Source of the DNA: Pseudomonas sp. H1h
GTDB lineage: Bacteria > Pseudomonadota > Gammaproteobacteria > Pseudomonadales > Pseudomonadaceae
Assembly: GCF_000633255.1 (NCBI RefSeq)
Contig: NZ_AYMJ01000021.1
Coordinates: forward strand, 85,255 to 149,254
Direction: 5' to 3'
Length of the DNA: 64,000 nucleotides
The position numbers were made by a program, and so were the translations under genes. Below the pieces are notes generated by a model. The model saw nothing but the letters and a program-made list of their open reading frames with translations. It was not told the DNA's origin and did no database searches. Positions 51,222-60,487 of this stretch are shown one piece after another. Position 1 is the stretch's first letter, and every line of letters begins with the position of its first letter.

Positions 51222-54146
51222 TCAGGCGAGCAGCTGCGCCCAATTGATCGGGGCACTATCACCCAGGGTGAAACCTTTGCCGGTCAGGGCCAGGTTGGCG
51301 TTGTAGGCCGGATCCCGGGCAAAGGCCGCGCTCCATTTTTCGCGCAATGCCGCCAATGCTTCAGGCGCTTGCGGCAACTCGCCGGTGTGCAGTACCTGCA
51401 CCAGCGGCGTCCACACGGTGAGGTAACCGGCCTGCCCGGCCTTGAGGCACAGATCAACATCGCTGAAGCCGTCGGCGAAGGTCACTTCGTCGAGACCGCC
51501 GAACGCGTCGAACAGCTCTTTGCGCACCATCAGGCACACCTTCGACACTGCCGAATAGTTCTGCTCGACCGCCAGGCGCTGCATGTAACCTTCGCCAGCG
51601 TGTTTCTCGCCGACGAACGCCGAGCCCACGCCATCGTTCAATCCAAGAATCAAACCTGCCTGGGAGATCTTGCCGTCGCGATCCACCAGTTTGGCGCCGA
51701 CGATGCCGACCTCTGGACGCTGGGCATGATTGAGCAACGACTCGATCCAGTTCGGGTTGACCACTTCACTGTCGTTGGCCAGCAACACCAGGTATTCGCC
51801 CTGCGCCTGCTGGCTGGCCGCGTTGTACAGCGCCACTTGATCCAGCGCACGCTCGGCATGCAGCACCCGCACCTTGGCGTTGTGCAGCGTTCCCAGCCAG
51901 TCATTGACCTCGGCCGACTGGTTCGGGTTGGCCGCAATCAGCAGCTCATAGCGGGTGTAACGGGTTCTGAGCAGCACGCCCTCCAGGCAGCGTTGCAATG
52001 CGGCAAGATCGTCGCCAGCGGGCACGATCACCGAGACCAGCGGCCGCTCGACATGACGATAGTCGATCTGCCAGGTGCCAGGCTGCGTCGAGGTGACTTG
52101 AGCCTTGTACCCACGATTGCCCAAGTGGCGCAGCAGCGCCTGACGCTCGTGAGCATTTTCTGCCAGCACCGGTGCCCGGGTGATCAGCAATGGCTCGTCG
52201 AGGTGAGCCAGACCGTCGAGGCCGCCCTGCTCGATGATGCGCAGCAGCACATCGAGTTCCAGTGCCTTGCTGAAATCGGCCTGATAACCACCGAGACCCG
52301 CCAGCACTTCGCGACGAATCAACCAGTGCCGCGCCATCAGTGACGGGACGCTCTGCAGCAGATCCAGGTTGAAGCCCGGGCGGAACATATCCACCAGCGC
52401 ACCATTTTCCTGGCGCTGGATTTCATCCGTGGCCACCGCACGCACACCCGGCGCCGCCATCAGTTCCAGGCTGGCACGCAGCAGGCCGGCAGCCGTGAAT
52501 TCTTCACCCGCCTCAGCCAGCAGCAGCCAGTCGCAGGACGATTGATTGAGGCTCTGGTTGAGCTTGTCGACGAAGTTGCCTTGGGTTACGCGCACAAAGT
52601 GCAGCGTATTTTGCGCGGTGGTTGCGGCCGGCGGTTCACCCGTGGTGAAGACCACTACCTTGAAGGCTTTGCTGTGGCCTTCGAGCAAGCTGTCCAGAGT
52701 GACCTGCAACTTGTCGATGTCGTTGTCCAGATCAAGCAGGAAAATCCCGAACTGCGGACCGCCACCATTGTCGGCCAGGTGACGGGCAATCGCCGCAGCC
52801 TGCTCGGTATCCGGCGTGCGCGCAGCGAGCCACTCGAGCAGCCGGCCGGTCAACATCTTGTCGAATGTCGGCTGATGCCCTTCGAGCAACACCGCGTCCA
52901 GACGCGCGACCCAGTCACGCAGCACGGGCGCGTCGCCTTCCTCGTCCTGCGGTTGCAATTGCGCGATCAGACGCTTGATCACCGCGCGATTGAACACGTT
53001 GCTGTCGTGCGCCTGCCACAGGCGATCGAGCACGCTTTCCGGCGTATCGTTATTGCGTGCCAGCATCAGGCTCTGCTGGCGAGCCCAGATACCTTCCAGT
53101 TCCTTGAGCTGAACGCGTCCGGCAGGCATCGCGTGCAGCAGAAACTCGAATTGAGTCAGTTGATCGAAAAACACCTGATTGTAGAACGGCATTTCAACGT
53201 ATTGCTTCGGACCGAACCGGCGCTGAGGGCCGGTCTCGATATCGATCCATGTCGATTCGAAGATCAGCTCGGCAGTCAGTGCCCGGTTGGTCAGCAGGCT
53301 GTCGGCCAGCGTGGCAAAACTCTTCAGAACAAACGCTTTGCCCTGCTGTGGATCCTGATGCTGGAGCTGGGTCGGCAACCCGGCGAGGAATTCGGCAAAC
53401 GCTTCGCGCCCGGCCACACTCTTGGCGTCCATATAGGCCAGAGAGTGATAGATCTCGGTGTTGTGATCGGACTGCACGTAGTTGATTTCGCGCACGACAT
53501 ACGGGATCGGCAGAATCCGCGCCTTGCCCCGGGCCAGCATGTAATAGGTGTGGCCGACTTCCTGCCACTGGAAGATCGTGTCTTGCGGCATGGCGTTGTA
53601 CCAGTCACGCAAGATCGCCGTACGCTGCACGGCATAGAACGGCGGCAGGTACTGATGCATGTAATCGAGCAGACGATCCTCGGCCTGATCCGCCGAGTAG
53701 TCCTCGCAGACTTTCTTGTCGCGTCGGTAGTAATTGACGCTGTTGGCCAACGTCAGATACATCAGGCTGTAGCCGTGGCACAGGCTGTAATCGGGGTTGG
53801 CATCCATGAATGCCACGGCTTCATGCAGGGCGTCATGCACAAGGAAGTCATCGTCGGCAGCAAACACCATGTAAGGCGTTTGCAGCTGCTCGACACCGTA
53901 AGCCAGCTTGGCGCGAATGCCCCAGTAGCCGAACTGCGGCAAGTGCTGATAATCCACGTGGGTGAATTCGGCAGGGATGCCCGCCAGCGCCACCGCCGAC
54001 GAATCCAGCACCAGAATCCTGCACGGCAGGCTGCTGTAGAAGCGAATGGCTCTACGCAGAAACGCCGGGCGTTCGTGAGAGATCAGCACAATGGTCAACT
54101 GTTCGTTGAGTGCCAGAGCGGTTCCAGAAGTGTTCTTGCCTTGCAT
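51222..54146 (-). CDS. Large multi-domain flagellin glycosyltransferase (GT2 type)
   Basis: A 974-aa protein with a GT2-like domain at the N terminus (about 15-260: TIVLISHERPAFLRRAI, MVFAADDDFLV), a helical spacer, a second degenerate GT-like unit (about 475-640) and a full C-terminal GT2 domain (about 700-945: LVSVIVPAGDDLAALQRCL, LLANDSEVVNPNWIESLL, DGFSDVDLC). Large GT2 proteins beside fliC in P. syringae (Fgt) and P. aeruginosa glycosylate flagellin. Start chosen at 54146, with GGGGA 7 bases upstream; the frame extends to 54221 without a better start. Sugar donor is not deducible. Confidence 0.85.
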   Translation of the reverse strand: MQGKNTSGTALALNEQLTIVLISHERPAFLRRAIRFYSSLPCRILVLDSSAVALAGIPAEFTHVDYQHLPQFGYWGIRAKLAYGVEQLQTPYMVFAADDDFLVHDALHEAVAFMDANPDYSLCHGYSLMYLTLANSVNYYRRDKKVCEDYSADQAEDRLLDYMHQYLPPFYAVQRTAILRDWYNAMPQDTIFQWQEVGHTYYMLARGKARILPIPYVVREINYVQSDHNTEIYHSLAYMDAKSVAGREAFAEFLAGLPTQLQHQDPQQGKAFVLKSFATLADSLLTNRALTAELIFESTWIDIETGPQRRFGPKQYVEMPFYNQVFFDQLTQFEFLLHAMPAGRVQLKELEGIWARQQSLMLARNNDTPESVLDRLWQAHDSNVFNRAVIKRLIAQLQPQDEEGDAPVLRDWVARLDAVLLEGHQPTFDKMLTGRLLEWLAARTPDTEQAAAIARHLADNGGGPQFGIFLLDLDNDIDKLQVTLDSLLEGHSKAFKVVVFTTGEPPAATTAQNTLHFVRVTQGNFVDKLNQSLNQSSCDWLLLAEAGEEFTAAGLLRASLELMAAPGVRAVATDEIQRQENGALVDMFRPGFNLDLLQSVPSLMARHWLIRREVLAGLGGYQADFSKALELDVLLRIIEQGGLDGLAHLDEPLLITRAPVLAENAHERQALLRHLGNRGYKAQVTSTQPGTWQIDYRHVERPLVSVIVPAGDDLAALQRCLEGVLLRTRYTRYELLIAANPNQSAEVNDWLGTLHNAKVRVLHAERALDQVALYNAASQQAQGEYLVLLANDSEVVNPNWIESLLNHAQRPEVGIVGAKLVDRDGKISQAGLILGLNDGVGSAFVGEKHAGEGYMQRLAVEQNYSAVSKVCLMVRKELFDAFGGLDEVTFADGFSDVDLCLKAGQAGYLTVWTPLVQVLHTGELPQAPEALAALREKWSAAFARDPAYNANLALTGKGFTLGDSAPINWAQLLA

Positions 54147-54195
54147 ATATTCCCCACAAGCGGCGAGTCGCCGAAAACTCATCGTTGTTTGTCGA

Positions 54196-54924
54196 TTAAC
54201 GCACGCGACGCAGATAACCATCCGGCGCGACTGTGATCAGCAATTTGCTGTGAATCGCCTGATCGATTTCGAAATCGCGGTTTTCTTCCAGGTACGCCCA
54301 CACTGCGGTTTTCGGGTTGTCACCCTTGCCCCACGGACGGTCCGGGAACGCATCGGCCGGCATGTCTTCGACCACGGTGTCCATGACCACGCAATAGCTG
54401 TCCACCGACACCAGTGGTGCATACAGACGCAGCTCTTCGAGGACGTGCTCGTGGGTGTGGTTGGAGTCCAGCACCACCAGCACTTTCTTGCCCTGTACGC
54501 GCTCGCGCACCTGATCAACGATGGCGGTATCGATGCTCGAACCCTGGATCATGCTGATGCGTTTGAACATCGGGTGCGCTTCGATGGCTTCGCGGTTGTG
54601 CTGGCGGATATCGATGTCGATGCCCAGCACTTCGCCGTGCCCGATCAGCTCCAGGATCGAGGCGTAGAACACCAGCGAACCACCGTGGGCGATGCCCGTC
54701 TCGACGATCACGTCCGGACGCAGGTTCCAGATGATTTCCTGCATCGCGACCATGTCCTGCGGGAACTGAATGATCGGCCGGCCCATCCAGCTGAAGTTGT
54801 AGGTGTACTTGTGCCTGGCCGTGGTGCCGACCCAGTCCAGGGACTCGGTCTGCAATGCCTTGTCGTTCTGCAGGCCTTCAATGTTGGCTTTTACTTCTTC
54901 GCGAAACTGTTCATGCGGATTCAT
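54196..54924 (-). CDS. CmcI-type SAM-dependent methyltransferase
   Basis: A 242-aa protein of the cephalosporin hydroxylase/CmcI family. VIVETGIAHGGSLVFYASILEL gives the SAM site, VLGIDIDIR the acidic motif and VLVVLDSNHTHEHVLEEL the metal-site region. Family members are mostly sugar O-methyltransferases. It lies between the acyltransferase and the large glycosyltransferase, so it may methylate the glycan. Confidence 0.82.
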   Translation of the reverse strand: MNPHEQFREEVKANIEGLQNDKALQTESLDWVGTTARHKYTYNFSWMGRPIIQFPQDMVAMQEIIWNLRPDVIVETGIAHGGSLVFYASILELIGHGEVLGIDIDIRQHNREAIEAHPMFKRISMIQGSSIDTAIVDQVRERVQGKKVLVVLDSNHTHEHVLEELRLYAPLVSVDSYCVVMDTVVEDMPADAFPDRPWGKGDNPKTAVWAYLEENRDFEIDQAIHSKLLITVAPDGYLRRVR

Positions 54925-54953
54925 TGCAACTCTCCAAAAATTCGGGAAACGGC

Positions 54954-55619
54954 TTACCGGAACACCCTGGCATCCGGGTAAGGCACTGCATGGGTCTTGA
55001 TGATCCTGGCGGGATTGCCCGCCACGACCGAAAAATCCGGAACATCCTTGGTCACCACTGCACCGGCACCGATGGTCACCCAGCGCCCGATGCGCAGGCG
55101 CGGCAGGATCGTGGCGTTGGTCCCGATAAAGGTCCCGTCACCGATTTCCACACAACCTGCGATACACACGCCCGGCGCCATGAACACCGAATGGCCGATC
55201 TGCCCTTCATGCCCCACGACACTGCCGGCGCTGATGCTGGTGTTGTCGCCCAGCGTCACTTCGGCCTGCATCAGCACGCCTTCCTGCAGATAACTGCCCT
55301 GCCCGATGCGGATCATGCTCAGGTCGATACCCGGATGAACGAACTGCCCCAGGCGCGCACCGGCCTCGACCAACTGACAGGTGGTTTCGTAGCGTAACCG
55401 GGTACTGCCGGTGATCAGATTGACGAAGCGCACGTCCTCGCCATTGAGTTCGCCGACGAGTTCGCAACCACCCAGCACCGGCACCCCGTAAAACAGCGTG
55501 CCGTGCTTGCGCGGGTCGTTGTCCAGAAAGGCGAACTCGATGTTAGGCGCGCTGCGCTTGACGGCGTGCAGCATGCGCACCGCTTCCGGGTTGGCGGCGC
55601 CCAGCAGATAGATCTTCAC
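54954..55619 (-). CDS. NeuD/PglD-like sugar O- or N-acyltransferase
   Basis: A 221-aa protein with an N-terminal nucleotide/sugar-binding domain (MKIYLLGAANPEAVRML) and a C-terminal left-handed beta-helix of hexapeptide repeats (IRIGQGSYLQEGVLMQAEVTLGDNTSISAGSVVGHEGQIG), with GAVVTKDVP at the end. Such enzymes acetylate amino sugars. Its start overlaps the aminotransferase stop by 4 bp, which suggests it acts on the amino group that enzyme makes. Confidence 0.85.
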   Translation of the reverse strand: MKIYLLGAANPEAVRMLHAVKRSAPNIEFAFLDNDPRKHGTLFYGVPVLGGCELVGELNGEDVRFVNLITGSTRLRYETTCQLVEAGARLGQFVHPGIDLSMIRIGQGSYLQEGVLMQAEVTLGDNTSISAGSVVGHEGQIGHSVFMAPGVCIAGCVEIGDGTFIGTNATILPRLRIGRWVTIGAGAVVTKDVPDFSVVAGNPARIIKTHAVPYPDARVFR

Positions 55620-56737
55620 GAGGTGTGCCTGCGAGCCAGCAGATCCAGCACCACTTGCACCACGCGCTGCTGATCGGCGTCGGTCATGTCGTGATAGCTC
55701 GGCAGGTTGAAGGCGCGCTCGGGCAACGCAAACGCCAGCGGTGTGTCGACCCCGTATTCGCTGAACATCGGCAGCGACGACAGCGGCCAGAAAAATACCC
55801 GGGCGTCGATGTCGGCAGCCTGGAACGCGGCGATCATTTGCTCGCGGTGGATGCCGGTGTCGGCATCGAACACCACGGTCGGCATCCAGTAGCCGTTGCG
55901 GCCATGGACCGGTTCGGGGTTGAGCGATACACCCGGCACGCCTTCGAGGGCTCGCGCGTAGTTGGCAAAAATCACCCGCTTGCGCTCGATCAACTCGTCA
56001 ATTCGCTCGACCTGGGCGCAGCCGACGGCGGCCTGCAGGTTGCTCATCTTGTATTTGAAGCCGACAAACTCCGGCCAGAACTGCTTGGTGCAACCCGCCA
56101 CACGACCATGGTTGGACAGGGTCAGGACCCGCTCATACAAAGCCTTGTCCGAAGTGACGAACATGCCACCCTCGCCGGTGGTCATGGTCTTGGTGCCATG
56201 AAACGAAAAGGCCCCGAATGCCCCCAGCGAGCCGGCAGCCTTGCCGCGCCATTGCGAACCGATGGCTTCCGCCGCGTCCTCGATCACCGGGATGCCGAAC
56301 TCGCGACCGATGGCGAGCAGCGCGTCCATGTCACACAGGTTGCCGTACAGGTGCACCGCGAGAATCGCCTTGGTACGCGGGGTGATTGCGCTTCTGACCA
56401 ACTGCGGGTCCAGGCACCAGCTGTCGGCCAGCACATCGACAAACACCGGCGTGGCGCCGAGGTAGGTGATCGGCGCCGCCGAGGCAATCCAGTTGGTGTT
56501 GGCCAGGATCACTTCGTCGCCAGCGCCGACGCCCAGGGCCGCCATGCCCATGTGCAGCGCGCCGGTGCAACTGGAGGTGGCGATGGCGTAGGTTGCGCCC
56601 AGATGCTCGGCAAAACCGTGTTCGAAACGTGTCAGGTATTCGTAGCAACGTGCGCCCCAGCCGTTCTGCACGGCGTCCAGGGCGTACTGAGCTTCGAGCT
56701 CGCCAACGCTGGGTTTGGTGTAATGAATTCTGCTCAT
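55616..56737 (-). CDS. DegT/DnrJ/EryC1 sugar aminotransferase
   Basis: A 373-aa PLP enzyme with the internal lysine present (Lys183 in FSFHGTKTMTTGEGG). That argues for true transamination rather than the RfbH-type 3-dehydration, where Lys is His. Similar motifs occur in GDP-perosamine synthase-type 4-aminotransferases. Start at 56737 (MSRIHYTKPS) overlaps the methyltransferase stop. It belongs to the CDP-sugar set and probably aminates a 4-keto sugar. Confidence 0.87.
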   Translation of the reverse strand: MSRIHYTKPSVGELEAQYALDAVQNGWGARCYEYLTRFEHGFAEHLGATYAIATSSCTGALHMGMAALGVGAGDEVILANTNWIASAAPITYLGATPVFVDVLADSWCLDPQLVRSAITPRTKAILAVHLYGNLCDMDALLAIGREFGIPVIEDAAEAIGSQWRGKAAGSLGAFGAFSFHGTKTMTTGEGGMFVTSDKALYERVLTLSNHGRVAGCTKQFWPEFVGFKYKMSNLQAAVGCAQVERIDELIERKRVIFANYARALEGVPGVSLNPEPVHGRNGYWMPTVVFDADTGIHREQMIAAFQAADIDARVFFWPLSSLPMFSEYGVDTPLAFALPERAFNLPSYHDMTDADQQRVVQVVLDLLARRHTS

Positions 56738-57960
56738 TGGATGCTCAACTCCGGAACGGCGACGACGAAGCGTGCGCCCCATGCCTTGGCCGCAGACAGC
56801 TGCTGCGTCACTTCGCTCAACAGGTTCCACGGCAAGACCAGAATGTAGTCAGGCTGCTCCTGGGCAATACGCTCAGGCGCGACAATCGGGATGCGGCTGC
56901 CCGGCAGGAATTTGCCCTGCTTGTGCGGGTTGGCATCGGCCACCCAGGCCAGCAAGTCCGGTTTGACCCCGGCGTAGTTGAGCAAGGTGTTGCCCTTGGC
57001 TGCCGCGCCGTAACCGACCACGCGCTTGCCCTCGGCCTTGGCCTGCAACAGAAAGCGCAGCAATTGATGCTTGATGCTTTCGGCCGCCGGGGCGAGCGAG
57101 GCGTAGTACCCGGCGGTTTTCACCCCAGCCTCCAGCTCGGCCTGCAGCTGTTGCTGCACCGCCGGTTGCACTGCACGACGCTGGCCGTCCTTGCGCTGCA
57201 CGAATACCCGTAGCGAACCGCCGTGCGTGCTCAACTGGCTGACGTCGAACACTTCCAGGCCATTGCGCTCGCACAGGGTCTGCACCGCCGTCAGCGACAG
57301 GTAGGAATAGTGTTCGTGATACAGCGTGTCGAACTGCGCGCCAGCCATCAGCGTCAGCAGTTGCGGGAATTCGAAGGTGGCGACGCCGGTCGGCTTGAGC
57401 AACGTGGCGAAACCACCGAGGAAGTCGTTGATGTCCGGCACGTGCGCCAGCACGTTGTTGGCCGCCATCAGGTCGGCGCCCCAGCCTTCGCTGTGCAGCT
57501 GCGCGGCGGCGGCGCGACCGAAGAACAGCTCACGAATTTCCAGGCCTTTTTCCCGCGCCGCTTGCGCGGTACTGCGGGTCGGCTCGACGCCCAGGCACGG
57601 GATGCCACGACCGGCAACGTACTGCAGCAGGTAACCGTCGTTAGCCGCGATTTCGACCACACGGCTGTCGGCGTTCAGGTCAAAGCGCTCGACCATCTCG
57701 GCCACATAGCACTCGGCGTGGGCCAGCCAGGTGCTGGAGAACGAACTGAAGTAAGCGTACTCGGCGTCGAACAGACTGTCGGCGCGGGTGTAGTCCTCGG
57801 TCTGTACCAGCCAGCAATGCTGGCACACGGCGACCTTCAGCGGCACCCATTGTTCGGCCTGTTCCAGGCGATCGACGTGCACATAGGCGTTGGACGGTGG
57901 CGAGGTGCCGAGGTCGATCAGCGGCAGGCTCAGCGGTGCGGCGCACCCACGGCAGTTCAT
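56734..57960 (-). CDS. Sugar C-methyltransferase with zinc-ribbon N terminus
   Basis: A 408-aa protein with Cys3, Cys6, Cys46 and Cys49 as a zinc site, a SAM domain (VVEIAANDGYLLQYV, GVEPTRSTAQAA, NNVLAHVPDI) and a C-terminal methyltransferase-14-type domain (GYGAAAKGNTLLNYAGV). This three-part build is that of TylC3/EryBIII-type C-3 methyltransferases acting on 4-keto-6-deoxy sugars. It sits between the aminotransferase and the RfbC-like epimerase, both overlapping it by 4 bp. Confidence 0.88.
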   Translation of the reverse strand: MNCRGCAAPLSLPLIDLGTSPPSNAYVHVDRLEQAEQWVPLKVAVCQHCWLVQTEDYTRADSLFDAEYAYFSSFSSTWLAHAECYVAEMVERFDLNADSRVVEIAANDGYLLQYVAGRGIPCLGVEPTRSTAQAAREKGLEIRELFFGRAAAAQLHSEGWGADLMAANNVLAHVPDINDFLGGFATLLKPTGVATFEFPQLLTLMAGAQFDTLYHEHYSYLSLTAVQTLCERNGLEVFDVSQLSTHGGSLRVFVQRKDGQRRAVQPAVQQQLQAELEAGVKTAGYYASLAPAAESIKHQLLRFLLQAKAEGKRVVGYGAAAKGNTLLNYAGVKPDLLAWVADANPHKQGKFLPGSRIPIVAPERIAQEQPDYILVLPWNLLSEVTQQLSAAKAWGARFVVAVPELSIQ

Positions 57961-58517
57961 AGACGCACTCCGGCAAAGTGTTGATCGAGCGCGGGATGGC
58001 TGGAATCACGCGCTGACAAATTATTGACAGGCAACGGCCAGGCAATCGCCAGCCGTGGATCGTTCACCGACAGCCCGCTTTCATGCTCCGGCGCGTAATC
58101 GGCGCTGTGCAGGTAAAGCAGTTCGGCGTCGTCGGTCAGGGTCTGGAAGCCGTGGGCGAACCCGGCGGGAATCAACAGACTGCGGCCGTCGCCGGCCTTG
58201 AGGTGCTCGGCGTGCCAGTGCAGAAAAGTCGCCGAATCAGGACGCAGATCTACCGCCACATCCCACACTTCGCCACGCAGACAAGTGATCAGTTTGGCTT
58301 CCGGCGCATTGGCATTCTGATAATGCAAACCGCGCACGCTGCCCTTCTCGCGGGTACAGGAATGGTTGATCTGGCGGATGTGAAATTCGCGGCCAAACGC
58401 ACTCAGGCTGCCTTCGCAGAACAGCCGGGCGAAGTGCCCGCGCTGGTCTTCGAAGCGCTTGTGCTGGACGCTGAACAGACCGGTCAGCGGCAACGCTTTC
58501 AAGGAAAACTCGCTCAC
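57957..58517 (-). CDS. RfbC-like 4-keto-6-deoxysugar 3,5-epimerase
   Basis: A 186-aa cupin-type epimerase (RGHFARLFCEGSLSAFG, INHSCTREKGSVRGLHYQ with the catalytic His, FAHGFQTLTDDAELLYLHSADYAP). GTG at 58517 overlaps the rfbG stop and gives the family length; the frame extends upstream to 58583 but that part is antisense to rfbG. In this setting the substrate is expected to be a CDP- rather than dTDP-sugar. Confidence 0.85.
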   Translation of the reverse strand: MSEFSLKALPLTGLFSVQHKRFEDQRGHFARLFCEGSLSAFGREFHIRQINHSCTREKGSVRGLHYQNANAPEAKLITCLRGEVWDVAVDLRPDSATFLHWHAEHLKAGDGRSLLIPAGFAHGFQTLTDDAELLYLHSADYAPEHESGLSVNDPRLAIAWPLPVNNLSARDSSHPALDQHFAGVRL

Positions 58518-59596
58518 AGCGCGCCCCGGTACAGGTTCAGTTGGCCGAGGGTAACAGTGCGCATGTCGTCGCCGTTCTGCCACGCCAGGTGCCAGTCAAG
58601 GGTCTGGGTCAGGCATTGCTGCAAGGTCCAGCGTGGCTGCCAGCCCAGCACCTGACGGGCACGGCTGCTGTCCAGGCGCAGCAGGCCGGCCTCGTGCAGT
58701 TCGCTTTTTTCGATGCGCAGACCGCGCGCCTGCGGCCAGCGATTGGCGAGCAGTTCGACCACTTCGCCGACGCTGCACATGTCTGCCTCGCCCGGACCGA
58801 AGTTCCATGCCCCGGCGTATTCCGGCCCTTGTTCATAGAGGCCGGCAGCCAGTTGCAGGTAACCGGCCAGCGGCTCCAGCGCGTGCTGCCACGGGCGCAC
58901 GGCTTGCGGGTAACGCAAGGTCACTGGCTCGTCTGCGGTCCAGGCCTTGAGCACGTCGGGAATCAGCCGCTCAGGGGCGAAGTCGCCGCCGCCCAGCACA
59001 TTGCCGGCACGCGCGGTGGCCAACGCCAAACCGTGCTCGGCGTACTTGTCGGCCGGGAAGAACGACGCGGCATACGACTGCGCCAGCAGTTCGCAGCAAG
59101 CCTTGCTGCTGCTGTAAGGATCGTGGCCACCGAGGGCTTCGTCTTCACGGTACGGCCACAGCCATTCCTTGTTGGCGTAGACCTTGTCGGTGGTCACCAG
59201 CACGCAGGCACGCACGCAACCGACCTGACGAATCGCTTCGAGCAGGTTCAGCGTGCCCATGACGTTGCTGGAGTAAGTGCCCAGCGGATCGCGATAACCT
59301 TCACGCACCAGCGGTTGCGCAGCCAGGTGCAGAACGATCTCCGGTTCAGTGTCGGCGATGATCTCCAGCAAGGCGCCAAGATCGCGCAGATCACCGCGCT
59401 GGTCGTTGATGCCGTCGTGCACCCGCGCCAGTTCGAACAGGCTCGGCGCGGTCGACGGATCAAGGGAAAAGCCGCTGACGTGCGCGCCGAGGCTTTGCAG
59501 CCACAGGGTCAGCCAACTGCCCTTGAACCCGGTGTGACCGGTGACCAGTACGCGCTTGCCGCGCCAGAAATCCGCACTCAGTCCCATTGCTTCCAT
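58514..59596 (-). CDS. rfbG: CDP-glucose 4,6-dehydratase RfbG
   Basis: A 360-aa extended SDR enzyme that makes CDP-4-keto-6-deoxyglucose. NAD site VLVTGHTGFKGSWLTLWL near residues 13-30, TTDKVYANKEW, the YSSSKACCELL Tyr-Lys pair, and ARAGNVLGGGDFAPERLIPD, all hallmarks of RfbG. GGGAGG a few bases before ATG 59596 supports this start; ATG 59587 and 59617 are less well placed. Directly downstream of rfbF. Confidence 0.93.
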   Translation of the reverse strand: MEAMGLSADFWRGKRVLVTGHTGFKGSWLTLWLQSLGAHVSGFSLDPSTAPSLFELARVHDGINDQRGDLRDLGALLEIIADTEPEIVLHLAAQPLVREGYRDPLGTYSSNVMGTLNLLEAIRQVGCVRACVLVTTDKVYANKEWLWPYREDEALGGHDPYSSSKACCELLAQSYAASFFPADKYAEHGLALATARAGNVLGGGDFAPERLIPDVLKAWTADEPVTLRYPQAVRPWQHALEPLAGYLQLAAGLYEQGPEYAGAWNFGPGEADMCSVGEVVELLANRWPQARGLRIEKSELHEAGLLRLDSSRARQVLGWQPRWTLQQCLTQTLDWHLAWQNGDDMRTVTLGQLNLYRGAL

Positions 59597-60351
59597 GGAG
59601 CCTCCCCGTTCTGCCACAGCGCTTCGAGGTGGTTTTTGTCGCGCAGGGTGTCCATTGGCTGCCAGAAACCGTCGTGCTGAAACGCCATCAGCTCACCGCG
59701 AGCGGCCAGACCGTCAAGCGGGCCGGACTCCCACGACGTCGAATCACCCTCGATCAACGGCAGCACCTTGGGCGACAGCACGAAGAAACCGCCGTTGATC
59801 CAGCCACCGTCGCCACGCGGCTTCTCGGTGAATCCCAGCACCCGGTCACCCTCACGATCCAGCGCACCGTAGCGTCCCGGCGGTTGTACAGCGGTGACGG
59901 TGGCCAGTTTGCCGTGAGTCAGGTGGAAGTCGACCAACGCGCTGATGTTCAGATCGGAAACGCCGTCGCCATAGGTGAAGCAGAAGGCTTCCTCATTCTC
60001 CAGATAGCGCGCGGCGCGCCCCAGGCGGCCACCGGTCATGGTCTCTTCACCGGTGTCGATGAGTGTCACACGCCATGGCTCGCTGTAATTCTGGTGCACG
60101 TCCATGCGGTTTTCACGCATGTCGAAGGTCACGTCGGAGGTGTGCAGGAAGTAGTTGGCGAAGAAGTCCTTGATCGCGTACCCCTTGTAGCCCAGGCAAA
60201 TCACGAAGTCGTGAATCCCGTGCGCGGAGTACTGCTTCATGATGTGCCAGAGAATTGGCTTGCCACCAATCTCGATCATCGGCTTGGGCTTGAGGTGCGA
60301 CTCTTCACTGATACGCGTGCCCAGACCACCCGCCAAAATAACTGCCTTCAT
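59578..60351 (-). CDS. rfbF: Glucose-1-phosphate cytidylyltransferase RfbF
   Basis: A 257-aa nucleotidyltransferase making CDP-glucose (MKAVILAGGLGTRI, EESHLKPKPMIEIGGKPILWHIMK, CFTYGDGVSDLN). GGGGAG upstream spaces better to ATG 60351 than to the adjoining ATG 60354. First gene of the long glycosylation run, about 137 bp downstream of a sigma54-like site. Confidence 0.94.
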   Translation of the reverse strand: MKAVILAGGLGTRISEESHLKPKPMIEIGGKPILWHIMKQYSAHGIHDFVICLGYKGYAIKDFFANYFLHTSDVTFDMRENRMDVHQNYSEPWRVTLIDTGEETMTGGRLGRAARYLENEEAFCFTYGDGVSDLNISALVDFHLTHGKLATVTAVQPPGRYGALDREGDRVLGFTEKPRGDGGWINGGFFVLSPKVLPLIEGDSTSWESGPLDGLAARGELMAFQHDGFWQPMDTLRDKNHLEALWQNGEAPWKQWD

Positions 60352-60487
60352 CATCTCCCCTCTTGTTCGTCACAGGGCTGCGCGTCGCTTTCTTGAGCTC
60401 TGCAGCCTTCTGGCTAAACCTTTCTGCCGTTTCGGGCGCAGGGGCAATGACCGCGAGCGCTCGTTTTATGGCGATTTGAGGGGGACT

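Noticed and set aside
55616..56737. Aminotransferase as RfbH-type CDP-4-keto-6-deoxyglucose 3-dehydrase
   Set aside because: The PLP lysine is present in HGTK, whereas RfbH enzymes have His there and carry an iron-sulfur cluster motif not seen here.
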